The position numbers and the translations under genes are program-made. DNA of 64,000 bases from Amorphophallus konjac (taxonomy: Eukaryota; Streptophyta; Magnoliopsida; Alismatales; Araceae): the NCBI GenBank assembly GCA_022559845.1, contig CM040118.1:233911224-233975223 (forward strand). Direction: 5' to 3'. Below the pieces are notes generated by a model. That model was not told the DNA's origin and did no database searches. It saw only the letters and a list, made by a program, of their open reading frames with translations. Of this stretch, positions 1 to 12,037 are shown one piece after another (positions within the stretch are counted from its first letter, which is position 1; every line of letters starts with the position of its first letter).

Positions 1-756
1 CAGATCTCAGTAACACCTATGCATCAATCTGATAGCCTATTCAGACAGGATATTCAGCTTATTATTAAAATAGCATTTTAGTAATTCAACCAACAGCACT
101 AGCACATCTCATGTTCAGACAATCAACAACAAATCAATGTATCTGACAAACTCAGCTCAGCTCCCCCTCACTGTGTGCAGTAGTTTAAGTCAAACACCAA
201 TTCTTTTCTTATAGTACACAATTATGCAACTATGAAATGCACATTACAAATTTACACTACATGCAATGTATTGGACCCTTGGTACTTGGCGGAGGTCTAG
301 CCTCTACACATAGCGTGGGTTTCCAGACAGAAAAGATATGCCCTTTTCCCATCTTACCATTTGATATACCAAGAAGTCATGCAAGAATATGCATCTACTG
401 TGAACATAAATGAATTCTATCATGAAAACTCTCATGTAAGTCATGCATGTGGCAGATTATTAAAGATATGACAGTCAAGACAAGATAGCAGCATATATCA
501 ACAATGAATTTATTCTGACCAATCATGCAAGGTACTTATGACACTGATTAACTATACAATCATGCAATTTATCATGATGGTTTGCATGCAACACAAATCA
601 GAAAGATTATCAACTAATCCACAGATGCAGCAAACACAAAGATGAAGAAGACTCATCTAAACAGTAAGAATAATGGGAAGGGGTTTAACTAACCTTTGTG
701 TGCCTTGATTCCCCTTTTTATTTTCAATCTTCAAGGCATAACTCCTCATTGAAGAA
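1..756 (-). other. 3' noncoding region of copia-1
   Basis: No ORF of interest. The stretch around 270-420 (containing acttggcggaggt and tttgatataccaag) matches 45000-45100, which lies between pol and the 3' LTR of copia-2. This identifies the segment as the conserved region between coding sequence and the 3' LTR. A CTCCCCCT site near 162-170 is a possible polypurine tract on the minus strand, one of several such sites seen in these copia elements. Confidence 0.6.
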
Positions 757-3027
757 TTATTTTGCATATCTGGGAACCCAAGAGTTATTAGGTCCTGCAA
801 AGTTAGTAACACCTCTAATGGGTATTTTCCAAGATTTCCAAGCATTCTCATTATCAAATTTCGCAAGGAAACAGTTATTCATAACATGTCGTGCCTTCCC
901 ACAGTAATAACACTGAACAAATGACTGTGTTTTTCTTCAAAGAATGTGCATGAAATTTGTATGGGATGAATGTATTTCTGTCATTTTTACCTTGAAGACT
1001 TTCATTTCTTCTCAAGTGCCAGCAATTCTGAATTTTGTGACCAAACTTATTACAACAAAAACATTGGATTCTCGATTTCCATACAACATTATATTCAATA
1101 TGATTTTTCTTATTATGCAAATGACAATTTTGAGATGAACTCTTCTTACTTTTGAAATCATTCAATTTTCTAGATGCATTCAGATCATCAGTTTTCATAG
1201 CATGACAATCATTCATCAAATGTCATTTCTTACCACAGTAATGACATGAATTTTTCTTTGTGTGTGCATGTGAATGAATTGGGGAATTTTTAACACCATG
1301 CACTGATGAATCAGATTTCTCAGAGATAGCAGAATTCACAGCATTAGCAGGGACAACTCTAACTTTATTCAGATTAACATTCTTTTTCTACTTTTTAGTC
1401 TTTTTCAACTTTTTAGATGAATTTTGAGTTTTCTGAGCTGTGAACTGAAAGACAGATGGGAGAGGTGTTTTTGAGTTTTCAGAACTATTCACAAGAGAAG
1501 TATGTAACTTGTTTTCAAACTTCTTTTTATTAACTGGATTGTAACCCAGTCCCTCTTTCTGGAAATTGATTTTTGTTCCAAGAATTTTATCCAAATTATT
1601 CTTACCTTGAACAAATTTGGAGAGTGAGCTTTTAAGATCTTGGATTTTAGAATTCAGAGATACAATGTTAACCTCATAACAAGCATTGTCAGATTCACAT
1701 ACAATTAATTGTTGATGTAAAACATCATTCAGACTTTTGAGTGTCTTAATTTCTTGTTTCAATTTCTGTTCACTGTTAGTCTTATTTTCACTCATGACAC
1801 ATTTTCCTTTTTCAATAGCTAACCATTTTTCAGACATGACCGTGTTGAAGACCATGAGCTTTTTATTCTGTTCTTTGAGATTTTCATTTTCCTTTACCAA
1901 TTTCTCAATTTCTTCATCATTTTTTTCACTGCTGGATATTGAGTCCAGTCTTTCAATCAGTTTCTCCTCTTGTTGTTCAATCTCCAAAGTCTTATTAATC
2001 AGATCTTTGTTTTCTTCCCTCAAGGAAGCAATTAAGTCTTTATGCCATTGGACATCAAAATGGAGAGATTCATTTATTTCTTTTAGAAACAAACACTTAT
2101 TACAAGCAGTCATATCAGAACATGCATTTTCAAATTTGATTTTTTCAATTTGTTTCTGAAGAGAATCATTCTCAGATCGTAAATTATCCACTTCTGCTTT
2201 GACAATGTCCAGATCTTTTACATGTTTTTTAAGTTTGTCATTTTCAAATTTCAAAGTGTTTAATTCAGATTTCTCATTATTAAACTCTATAATTTCATTT
2301 TAAGTTTGTCGATTTCAGCTTTCAGTTCTTCATCTTCTTTTATTAATTCTTCATTCAGAACTAGTTCATTGATTAACACATGATCATCACTTAAGGACTT
2401 CAGCTTGTCTTCTAGTTCAGAAATCTTATCTATGAGTTTCTGATTTTCATTTTTCAACAAAGAAATTTGTTCCTTGCTCTTATGAACATCAGACAGACAG
2501 ACATCATATGATTGTTTTATTTTCAAACAATTTTCACAATAAATAATTAATTTGTTCTGGTCAACTTTCTTTTTCAACTTTTTATTTTCTGATTTTAGTT
2601 TCTTATGCCTATCAGATAATTCTTCATACATCATCACCAATTCATCAAATGAAAACTCTTTTGATCCGGAGCTTAGCTGAGAGGCTGTCTCATTGATGTG
2701 ACCACTTCGGTTGGCCATCAGACATACTCCTTCTTGCTTCCCATGAATAGTAGTCACTTTGTCCAAGATTTCCTATCCAGAAGCGCACCTGAGAATGAAA
2801 GGAAATTTATCAATATTAACTGCAGCTTTCAAGATATTAAGAACTGTAATATTATCACGGTTCTTCAGTCTGTCCTGATTAGACCACTTGGTCTGATCAT
2901 GAGGCAATTCATGTGGGCCATTTGATGGAAGACTTCATAAATTAGAATTAATGGAGTTCATGTAGACACATAGGCCGCCTAGCCAACTGCTAAAGTTAGA
3001 ACCATCAAAAACCAAGAGAGGAGCCAT
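757..3027 (-). pseudogene. Copia-1 gag (broken)
   Basis: Gag forms the particle and binds the element's RNA. The start at 3027 follows the PBS by about 110 bp. The first 80 residues carry the copia gag signature (FDGSNF, later GPHELP and an S-N-Q-D-R-L-K-N type stretch). A long Lys/Glu/Asn-rich coiled coil follows (about 2770-1400), then three CCHC zinc knuckles (C-x2-C-x4-H-x4-C) at 1205-1246, 1022-1063 and 871-912. The frame ends at TAA 757-759, four codons after Trp-Val-Pro. Breaks: TGA at 2935-2937 where related copies have Trp, a frameshift between 2287 and 2254, a TGA inside the first knuckle at the usual Trp position, and a frameshift before the third knuckle. Three knuckles instead of the usual one is unusual for copia. 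Confidence 0.8.
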
Positions 3028-3137
3028 TGAAAACACTTATCAAGCAGTTTTAAAGCAATAAGCAATCGATGAGCGATGCACCAACATAAGACAGCAGGAT
3101 CCTCTACAGATCGTTGGATCAGGACAATCAGAGACCC

Positions 3138-3149
3138 GCTCTGATACCA
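3138..3149 (-). other. Primer binding site of copia-1
   Basis: The minus strand reads TGGTATCAGAGC, a perfect match to the complement of the plant initiator-Met tRNA 3' end. It lies two bases inside the 5' LTR edge at 3152, which fixes element orientation and the LTR boundary. Confidence 0.92.
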
Positions 3150-3689
3150 ATTGTTGTAATAACGATGCTGCTAGACAGAGATTCAGAGGGGGGGGGTGAA
3201 TAGATCCCCTTTTTAACAATTGCGGAATTGATGTTCTCTTCAAATGATTTGAGCAGAATCAAACTAGAATGTCTCTAAGTAGATTTACTAACTAGCTTAA
3301 AATCAATCAACTATGATGACCTTTAGATAGACGGTAGTATGATAAACTTCAAATAGACAGTGTTCGAATGATTTCACTAATTATCTATAAGCTGAGTAAT
3401 AATGAAATACTATCTACCAAATACAAGGCAATTGGTGTGACCAAACCTTCCTGCTGTAGCCTTTGATATACTTGGTATAGAAGTACTTTTAGCTCGCTCA
3501 GATGATAGTTAGATGAAATCAGATGCTTACTGTTAAAAGTCACATACAATGGGCCTAATCAAACATCTACCGTGAATCTATGACATAATGATAAGCACAG
3601 AAATCACATGATGTACAAGGATTTTAGGTGGTTCGGTTTTCACTTACATACACCACACACTCAGACCTGAGTGTGACTTACTGCTGTCT

Positions 3690-3855
3690 AACAGCTTGAA
3701 CCGCTAAGCATCACAGCTTGCTTACAGCTGAGCATCACAGCTTGCTTCCATTGTGCACCACAGCTTGCGTCTGCTGAGCATTACAGCATGGCTATCCGAG
3801 GAACACTTCCCCGCCGCTGAGCATCACAGCTTGCTCTGCTGGCTAACAGCTTGAA
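3690..3855 (-). repeat. Short tandem repeat in copia-1 LTR (R/U5 side)
   Basis: Several imperfect copies of a unit of about 20-30 bp centred on gagcatcacagcttgctt lie side by side. They sit between the TATA box and the conserved GAACCACC motif in element orientation, so they would be transcribed into the 5' leader. Unrelated sequences form tandem repeats at the same place in the copia-2 LTR (41802-41909) and in the solo LTR (23690-23765). Confidence 0.7.
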
Positions 3856-4220
3856 AAGGATAACAAGAAAAACAAACGAACAATCACAGCACCAGAAAGC
3901 TGGAAAAGAAAAAATGAAAAATATAGCTCATGCTGGAGCAGAATCAGTTCTGGATCTGATCCAAGAACTGATAAGAATACAGATCTTCAATTGCAATCTC
4001 TCTTTATTCATTCTCTACACACTCTTTCTTTCTTCTCAGACCTTTTCTACTCTCACGATACTCTATTTTTCTCTTCTCTGGAGTTCTCTCTGCATCTCTC
4101 TCTTCTTCTTCTCTTTTCACAGTGGCTCTCTTTCTAAATTCTTCTTGGATCACTTCACATGCTCTCGCTTAACCTTGCTCAAAAACTTCGTGATCATCAC
4201 TCTCAAACGTTGGAGGTCTT

Positions 4221-4231
4221 CTATTTATAGG
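4221..4231 (-). promoter_or_regulatory. Probable TATA box of copia-1 LTR
   Basis: The minus strand reads CTATAAATAG, a strong plant TATA box, in the middle of the LTR with the repeat array upstream and the leader downstream. Transcription would start about 30 bp further left. Confidence 0.6.
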
Positions 4232-4639
4232 TCTTCTGAAAATCTGTGGTCCCCACAGAGTTGTCAATTTGGTGCGTGAAGAGAACACTCCCGCCCAAAC
4301 ATTCAATCCATAAAGTGCTTGGATCACGTGCCAATCATTAGAGTCTTGGGTCACGTGCTCCACTTAAGTTTCTACTGCTTTCAGAGACGTAGTGATTAAC
4401 CCTGCAATTCAGATGACAGACATTTAGTCAAACACTTAGAGTGCATACTTAATGCTCAGACCAATCATAAAAATATATATATATGCAAATACCACAGAGC
4501 ATGGTCATGATGTACAGACATATGGATGTTGATGCTCAGACCCTTAACATGCTAAGACTTATATGTGTACATAATTTACCTTGTGCACAGACCTTTATTA
4601 TGCATGTGCTTAGACCTCGAAGTATGCATATGCACGGAC

Positions 4640-5310
4640 CTTGAGTTTGAACGTGCACAGACCTTAGTTATGCAGGATACCACTGTGCACCGACTTCAGT
4701 CATGCACAATGCAAACGTGCACTGACCTCAGTCATGTGGGATGCCAATGTCCTTAGTCATGCATACTGCAAACGTGCACCGACCTCAGTCATGCAGGATG
4801 CCAATATGCACCGACCTTAGTCATGGATACTGCAAACGTGCACTGACCTCAGTCATGCAAGATGCCAATGTGCACCGACCTCAGTCATGCATACTACAAA
4901 CGTGCACCGACCTCAGTCATGCAGGATGTAGAAAGTGCTCTGACCTTATGATGGCTAAGGTAGGATGTGCATCGACCTTAGTATGACTAAGGTGAAAGTG
5001 CACCGACCTGTGTGTTGTCTGACAAAATGTGCACCGACCTACATATGCAAACCAGCAAAATGTGCACCGACCTGTGTGAAGGTGTGAACAGGATATACAA
5101 CGACCTTCATTTGCTATGAATAGTGATGTGCATCGACCTTCATGCAATGAACAGTGACGTGCATCGACCTTAGGTAATGAGGGACATGAATATGCATCAA
5201 CCTTTCAGACTTAGTGAAATTGTGCATTGACCTCTGACACTTCAGCCTAAAACTTGCACTGACTAAATGAGAAGATAGAGTGAATGTGCATCGACCTTTC
5301 GTTTGACACT
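4640..5310 (-). repeat. U3 tandem array of TGCAYYGACCT motifs
   Basis: Roughly twenty copies of a core such as gtgcaccgacct or gtgcatcgacct are spread over about 670 bp, several inside a higher-order unit of about 30 bp with cagtcatgca and gatgccaat. On the coding (minus) strand each core reads AGGTCGRTGCAC. The array is 400-1100 bp upstream of the TATA box. Short ORFs crossing it are repeat artefacts. Confidence 0.85.
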
Positions 5311-5407
5311 AAGATAGAAAAAATGTTTATGCAGTATGAAGGTACTTATGCATTTCAGTCCTAATCATGATTCATAGACTGCCATTATCAAAACTTGGGT
5401 TCCAACA

Positions 5408-7240
5408 ATCCTGCTCCCCGATAGGGTTAGGCACCTCATCTCTTGCCTCGAGAGGGGCCATGGCCCCCGGCATCCCCGCCGTCTCTGCATAAAGTTCATG
5501 GCTATGTCAGTTTCCACAAGCAAGCACGGCCATAAATAGAACATTTCCAGTCCCTAGACCTCACCTTGCCAAACGTCCTCAGGATCCTTCCATGACTCAA
5601 AGTCAGGGAACGTCTCGACATTAGGTCCAGTTTTGTCCATCAAGCGGAGAGCCTCCTCAATGTCGAAGTCACATTCAGCCTCGTCCTCAGGAAAAGGATC
5701 GGCCTCCGGGGGTGGTGAAAAAGCCACCCCTGCCCCAGTCTCTAGCGGAGCTGCAAGAAAACCAGTCAAACAGTTCAAGGTTAGTCAATCGGAATGGCTA
5801 AGCCGGCAAGAGATAAACGCAAACATGGTGCTCAATCAAAGCCGGTTCTGCCTCTATATGATCCTCCGCCCAGAGTCCCTGAGAGGAGTCACCAGCCCCG
5901 ATCGCTCTGGTGTCCACCCGGGGTCACTTCTGCTGGGGCAGAAAACCCCTGTCCCCGCTTCCGGAGGGCACCCCCATGGAGAGATGATCCTCCCCTATCG
6001 GGGAACCTGCCAAAGAAACACAGCAACACATAACATCACAGTCTTATACGTAACAAGGTAATAAGACTAAGATAATATGCTAAAGAAGGGTCTCACCTGA
6101 GGCCGCGAACGGAGTCAACGGTAAAGGAACCAATCACTCCAGCTTCAACCCCAGCACCCTGGCAGCCTTCGCAGCTGCCTCCCTGACGTGTCTCAGTGTG
6201 TAGGCACACTCATTGTGAGAGATAAACTCCACCGGTCCAACTGACCCTATCACGTGGGTGATATGGCGTCTCCAGTCATCGACCGCGGTGTCAGTAAAGC
6301 TCCCCTCTGGGAGCACCAGGTCCAAAGAACCCTTCTTTCCAACACAGCAATCGGCTTGGAACTGGGTCCACCAAGTCTGCGGCGTCCTCAACCATGACAC
6401 CCTAACTCCAACCCCCGCAGGCGCTGCCTGCACTGGCCTCATGGCTTGAGGGCCCCACCCTGACTTCGACCTGCTAACGAAGAGGCCCGGCTGCTCCGGG
6501 GCCACTGCTGCGCCAGCCGCTCCACCTCCCGGCTGATCCGGGAGAAGCGAGTCCTCAGATACTCATCATCCAGTGGAATAGGGGGCAAATCCTCCCACAA
6601 AAGTCGACTCTCCTTAGCTTTTCGGATCACCGAAACCTTCTGGCAGTACTAGTGACTGTGCTCAAACCACCACTTAGCATAGTGGACATCAAATCTCCCG
6701 CGATAGTCCAACCTTCAGTAATCATTCTGGCTCCCTACAGCAGTAGAAGTCCCACCAGGCAGCTGCTAACAGGTGGCTGTCTCGGCTCTTATACAACCCG
6801 CTTGCCAAGGGAAACTTCTGGTTCGGCCGGATCCCCTGATCGTACCCGAAGTTCCGGACGAACCGGTGCGGGTAGTACAGCTCTAGAAAGCTCGTGGTAG
6901 ACTGGTGTTGCGCTAACACCACCGGTAGGGTGCTGATCACCCACTCCATGTACAATGCTGCATCCAGCTCTCACTGGCAAGGAAGGGCGCAGGCCACGCC
7001 GCCGCTTGAAGGCACCAGGATCAGACGGGAGTCTCTCGTACCACTGTCAAAAGGAAGCCCGTCCTTGCCCCTAGCTAGGCAGGTAAAACAGAGCCCTCCT
7101 AGCCCCCTCCAGCTGTGCAACTGCGTCCCCGTCCGGCTGGCCAGTAAAGTTGAACAGTAAGGGGAAGGTTGTGGTGGCAGATGGAGGACATGTGCCTTTC
7201 CACCCCACGGAGAACCTCCCCCCGATGACAACAATCAAGC
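5408..7240 (-). pseudogene. Plant-mobile-domain-like gene fragment with introns
   Basis: Read on the minus strand this gives a discontinuous coding region resembling the C-terminal part of plant mobile domain (MAIN/PMD) proteins: YYPHRFVRNFGYDQG near 6880-6840, two WW-containing stretches, then an Arg/Glu-rich helix and an acidic tail. Two good GT-AG introns are visible: 6007-6096 (donor CAG/GTGAGACC, acceptor TTTGGCAG) and 5485-5564 (donor AAG/GTGAGG, acceptor TTATGCAG). Joining across the second keeps the frame open. Another acceptor lies at 5751. Stops at several places (for example just after residue-equivalent 6134) show decay, and copia-1 truncates the last exon at 5408. The family call is from motif memory and is tentative; the splice signals are directly visible. 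It could be an antisense gene belonging to the Tat element or an independent mobile-domain gene. Confidence 0.45.
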
Positions 7241-7262
7241 TGATGAGCTGCCTCCACCGCCT

Positions 7263-8626
7263 GTGGAGGTGCAACCCTCCAACGGGAATTCTGCCGCTCT
7301 CCAAACCCTCAATAAAAAACTGGACATCCTCGTTGAATTAATGAAGACCCAGGCGGCTAGGGAAGAGAAGTCACGGCTTCCCAGAGAGACCCCCCCCCCC
7401 CCCGCGCGGTTCAGCTTCCTAATAAACCGCCGGAGGCCACTTCACCCTCCGAGGGTGATGGCTTATACATAACCAATCGGGAGGACCTTCACACGCCCCT
7501 CCTTCAAAACATGAAGCCTCATCCACCCCAAGGAGAGAAGGAACCGGGACATGACGGTAGTTCCCAAAAACTAATCCCCCCGACGGACGACACAATAGCC
7601 CGTAGGGACGCCCCCACAGCCCCTCGGTTCAGCGGCAACCAGAGTTATCCCTCCAGTTGTGGGACTTCGAGCGACGATTCGTGAAACAAGAGCGTGCCCT
7701 CCGCGCCCTGCAGAAGACTTCCACCAAGGAAGATGAGGAGCAATCCCCATTCTCTGACCATATCTTGAAGGCCGAGATCTCCCCCAGAATCTTGCTGCCG
7801 ACCTTCAAGTCGTATGACGGCCATGGAGACCCGGCCGACCACTACGACAGCTTCGATGCCCTGATGACCTTGCATGGAGCCTTCGATGCTGTCAAATGTC
7901 GAGCGTTCGTGACCACCTTGGTCCAAGGCGCTCAGGCCTAGTTCCGAGCACTCGCCCCCAGCAGCATTCACGACTTCAGAAAATTTGGGTGAGTATTCAA
8001 GGAAAGCTTCACCGGTAGCGGCCCTCCAAGGTCAGTAGCGGGGTTGTTGGAACTAAAGCAGGCACAAGGGGAAAAACTTCGGGCTTATTAACCAATTCAA
8101 ACTGGAGGCTCTGCATATCCCTCGCTTGGACATTACCTCAGCCATCACTGCGTTGACCGAAGGCACCCGCAATGCGAATCTCTGGTGAGAACTGGTCCGC
8201 CATCCTCCCACCTCCCTCGCCGATCTGGTGACCCTAGCCTTGCGCCATGTAGAGTGCGAGGAAGTCCTCAGCGCTTGCCGTGACCTAACGGGCTCGAGTC
8301 GGGAGGGGGATAAGAAGTGACCCTCCGAGCAAGACTCTGGCCAAGGAAAAAGGCAGAATCAGGACGGAGACTGGAGGGAGCCCCCTCGAAAATACAAGCG
8401 GTACACTCCCCTATCCGCCCCCGTCTATGAGATATACGAAGACATCAAGGGCTCGGGCCTTCTCCGCCAACCCGAGCCTATGAAGGCCAAGCGCCGCAAC
8501 CGCCGCAAACATTGCCAGTTCCACAATGACCACGAGCACCATACCAGAGATTGTCACCAGCTCAAGGATGAGATCGAGCGTCTCATCCGCCAGGGAGACT
8601 TATCTCGGTACGTTTCCGAGCACTAG
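7263..8626 (+). pseudogene. Tat gypsy gag (broken)
   Basis: Gypsy-type gag that would build the particle. The first part (about 7263-7470) is a helical segment, LNKKLDILVELMKTQ. After a C-homopolymer near 7390 the frame changes. From 7657 the conserved capsid region appears (PRILLPTFKSYDGHGDPADH, then AFVTTLVQGAQA), followed after a stop by the F-R-x-F-G-x-x-F-K-E-S-F segment. Near 8510-8600 a knuckle-like C-x-F-H-x4-H-H-x3-D-C precedes an L-K-D-E-I-E-R-L-I helix, typical of Tat gags. There are at least five stops or frame changes. The next frame (protease) starts right after at 8630. Confidence 0.75.
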
Positions 8627-8629
8627 AAG

Positions 8630-11600
8630 GTGGATTGCGGCATTCTAGAAGAAATTGACAATCGCCCCCGCGGGGTCCACATTAATGTCATTTCTGGCGG
8701 TGTGGCATCAGGAGGAGACAGTAGCCGAGGAAGGAAGTGTCACGCTGAACAGGCAAGCAAGGCCTCCGAGCACCCCAAAGCCCCGCCGGCAAGCAAACAA
8801 CAGGCCTTGGTCTTCTCCGACCAAGACCTGGAAGGATTATCTACCCCGCATGATGACGCTCTTGTAGTATCAGCTACTATAAACCATTGTAACGTAGATA
8901 GGATACTGATTGACAATGGTAGTGCCCCTGATGTACTCTCTTACGAATGCTTCCTCAAGATGGGTGAAAACCCCTCCAAGCTCCGCCCAATTCGAACCCC
9001 CCTTTATGGGTTCAATGGCCGGCAACCTATCTAGAGGGAGCCCTAAGCCTACCAATCACCATCGGCACCCCTCCCAAGATTGTCACTGTTATGGTTGACT
9101 TCATTGTAATCAAGGGGATGTCGGCCTATAATGCCATCTTCGGCCGAGGTATCCTCAGTCGGACAAAGGTAGTGCCCTCAACCTATCACCAAAAAATCAA
9201 GTTTCCCACCAAATGTGATATCGGGGAAGTCCGAGGTAACCAGGCAATAGCTAGAAGGTGCTACATAATCTCGGTCGAAGTAATAAGGCCAGAGGGAAAA
9301 AAGAAAAAGGGTGAGGCAGTCGAGGATGAACCAACAACATCCGAGCCTGGTGACGAATTGTTGACGGTCTTCCTCAAAGACGACCCAGCCCTAGGAGTAA
9401 AAATTGTAGCTGATTTACCACCTGATGTACAAAAGCAATACAAAGATTTCCTTTCGGAGTATATTCAAGTCTTCGCATGGTCTGATGAGCATCTTCCCGG
9501 GATCCCTGGGGAGATGGTGGTACACAAGCTCAACCTTGACACGTCGGTGAAACCCGTCCAGCAACGCAGAAGAAAGCACGCCCCAGAGAAGCAGACGATC
9601 ATCAAAGAGCATATTATTAAGGGGAAGAAAATCGGCCTATTTCACCCGGTCCTTTACCCGACATGGCTCGCTAATGTCATCTTAGTACCAAAAGCTTCGG
9701 GCAGATGGCGAATGTGCGTGGACTTCACCGACCTCAACAAAGCCACTCCGAAAGACTATTACCCACTATCGAGCATCAACCAGCTAGTCGACTCGACCTC
9801 CGGTAATGAATTGCTCAGCTTCCTGGACGCCTACTCCGTCTATCATCAGATCCGAATGGATCCTGAAGACATCGAGAAGACATCCTTTATCACCAACTTC
9901 GGCGTATACAGCTACACCTGAATGCCTTTCGGGCTGAAGAACGTCGGAGCAACATATCAGAGGCTGATCAACCACATTTTCGAAGGACAAATCGGTCGGA
10001 ACGTCAAAGCCTACATCGACGACATACTCGTCAAGACACCTAAGGCCAAGGACCACTTCGCCGACCTAGTAGAAACCTTTGACACCCTCCTGAGGTACAA
10101 CATGAAGCTCAACCCAGCTAAATGCGCCTTTGGGGTTCAATCCGAAAAAATTCTGGGTTTCCTAGTCATTCAGCGCGGGATCGAGGCCAACCCCGACAAA
10201 GTTTAGTCCATTCTCAACATGCATCTGCCCGTTTGTGTCAAGGACGTCCAGCGCCTGATTTGATGAATTGCTGCGCTCAACCGTTTCTTGTCCCAAGCGG
10301 CCGAACGATGCTTGCCTTTCTTCAAATTGTTGAGAGGGCCCAAATTGGCATCCGCTGCGTTCGCCTGGGATGAGGAATGTCAGAAGGCTTTTGCATAGCT
10401 TAAGGAGTTTCTGGCCACGCCCCTGGTGCTATCAAAACCGGTCTCGGGCGAACCATTGCACCTCTACCTCTCGTCGACCCCTTCCACAGTGAGCTCTGTC
10501 CTAGTTCGAGACGACACAGGAGTGTAGAGGCCGGTGTACTACACCAGCAAGGTGCTCAACGAGGTTGAACAACGGTACCCCGCAATCGAGAAACTCGTGC
10601 TAGCGTTGGTAACCTCGGCCAAGCACCTCCGGCCCTACTTCCAAGGGCACTCCATCGTCATATTGACCAATGAGCCCCTGAAGAGGATCCTTGCTCACCC
10701 TGAAGCTTCGGGTCACCTCGCCAAGTGTGCTATAATGCTCGGGGCTTACAATATCTCCTATCACCCCCGCTCGACCATCAAAGGGCAGGCACTCACGGAC
10801 TTCATCGTAGAGAGCACTGTCCCGATCAAGGAAGTCCATCCGCTGACGCCCGAGCCCACCTGGGATCTTTTCATCAACGGATCCTCCAACTCGACCGGCA
10901 GCGGCGCCGGTGTTCTTATCCGATCCCTTGAAGGAGCAGAACCCCAATACGCCCTGAAGTTCAACTTCCCAGCATCCAACAATGTCTCCGAGTATGAGGC
11001 TCTCATCTCGGGAGCCAAGATGGCACGACGACAGGGGGCCGAACGAGTCAGGATCCATATTGACTCTTAATTGGTCGCCAGCCATGTCAACGGTGACTAC
11101 GAAGCTTGGGAAACACCAATGATCAAATACCTTCAACTGGTAAGAGGAATAGCCCCACTATTAGAGAGTTTTTAGGTTATCCGGATAACTCGGGAAGAGA
11201 ACTCCCGGGCAGACGCCCTCTCTCGACTGGCCTCCTCTATCGGACCAGAAGGAACTCGATCGGTTTTCCTTGAAAAGCTAGAGCGTCCGAGTATAGAAGC
11301 AGAGCTCAGGACCGTTGATCAGGCGTCATCAAGCAACTGGTGGACCCCATATATATCCTGGCTCCGAGATTGTCAGGAGCCCTCCGACCCTCAAGAAGCT
11401 CGAAGACTGAAGTATCAAGCTCAACGCTTCATCGTCTTTGACGAAGCCTTATACCGGAGGTCTTTTTCTGGTCCCCTCCTCAAGTGTCTTGGTACAGAGG
11501 AGGCCAGCCGAGCAATTCAAGAGGTCCACAAAGGTGTCTACGGCACACATCAAGGAGGAAGATCACTAGCCAGGATCTTGTTGCGACAAGGTTACTGGTG

Positions 11601-12037
11601 GCCTACTCTCCAACGCGACTATCTGACCTACGTTCAAAAAGGCGACCGATGCTAGCGTTTCGATCATCTGGTCCATCAGCCTGCCTCAGAGCTTGTCACC
11701 CTTACCGAGCCGTACCCTTTCGCTCGGTGGGGGATCGACATCCTGGGGCCATTTCCAATGGCCCAGGCCCAGAAGAAGTTCATCATCGTCGCTATCAATT
11801 ATTTTACTAAATGGATAGAAGTCGAAGCCACCGCCAGAATTACCGAGTTGGTCGTATGGAGCTTCGTTTGGAAATTGATCGTCTGTCGTTTCGGTATCCC
11901 TCGAGTGATTGTGAGCGATAATGGTCAGCATATTCATTCTCACTACTTTAGAGACAGATGTGCAGACCTACATATTCACAACCACTTCACTTCGGCAGCA
12001 CACCCCCAGGCTAACGGACTGGTAGAAAATGCCAACA
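8630..12037 (+). pseudogene. Tat gypsy pol: PR-RT-RH-aRH-IN (N part, broken)
   Basis: Polyprotein for replication and integration. Protease: LIDNGS near 8900. After a frame change at about 9040-9090 the RT shows VDFTDLNKATPKDYYPL, FLDAYS, MPFGLKN and the YIDD catalytic box at 10012-10023. The first RNase H runs to about 10750 (YTSKVLNEVEQRYPA). A second, archaeal-type RNase H follows; its first catalytic Asp (usually F-x-D-G-S-S) is Asn here (FINGSS, near 10872). Integrase follows: zinc region with one Cys lost, core WGIDILGPFP and VSDNG, then NGLVEN at 12013-12035, where the LINE cuts it. Stops include TGA 9919-9921 and TAG 10204-10206, plus several later ones. From 9091 onward the frame is otherwise constant. 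Confidence 0.88.

Larger units (their letters stand above)
1..5407 (-). mobile_element. Copia-1: gag-only Ty1/copia element, left end outside window
   Basis: This is an LTR retrotransposon read on the minus strand. A 5' LTR (3152-5407) starts TGTTG and ends CAACA in plus orientation and is followed by a perfect initiator-Met primer binding site at 3138-3149. A gag ORF with UBN2/DUF4219-like N-terminus, coiled coil and three CCHC knuckles runs from 3027 to 757. After the gag stop there is only noncoding DNA, resembling what lies between pol and the 3' LTR in copia-2, so protease, integrase, RT and RNase H are missing and the element is non-autonomous. The 3' LTR must lie left of the window, so its TSD cannot be checked. 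The right end cuts an exon of the mobile-domain-like gene at 5408. SIRE/Maximus-like affiliation is inferred from the long LTR and large coiled-coil gag. Confidence 0.85.
3152..5407 (-). repeat. 5' LTR of copia-1 (2256 bp)
   Basis: In plus orientation it begins TGTTGTAATA and ends TTCCAACA, giving the expected TG...CA ends. Read on the minus strand: U3 with an array of GGTCGR-type motifs (5310-4640), a TATA box near 4225, a CT-rich (plus) stretch, a tandem repeat (3855-3690), and the motif GAACCACCTAAAATCC near 3620 that recurs in the other copia LTRs. The second LTR is outside the window, so age cannot be estimated. Confidence 0.88.

Noticed and set aside
4565..5147. Cys/His-rich small ORFs on both strands
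   Set aside because: They translate the TGCAYYGACCT tandem array; periodicity comes from the repeat, not from a zinc-finger gene.
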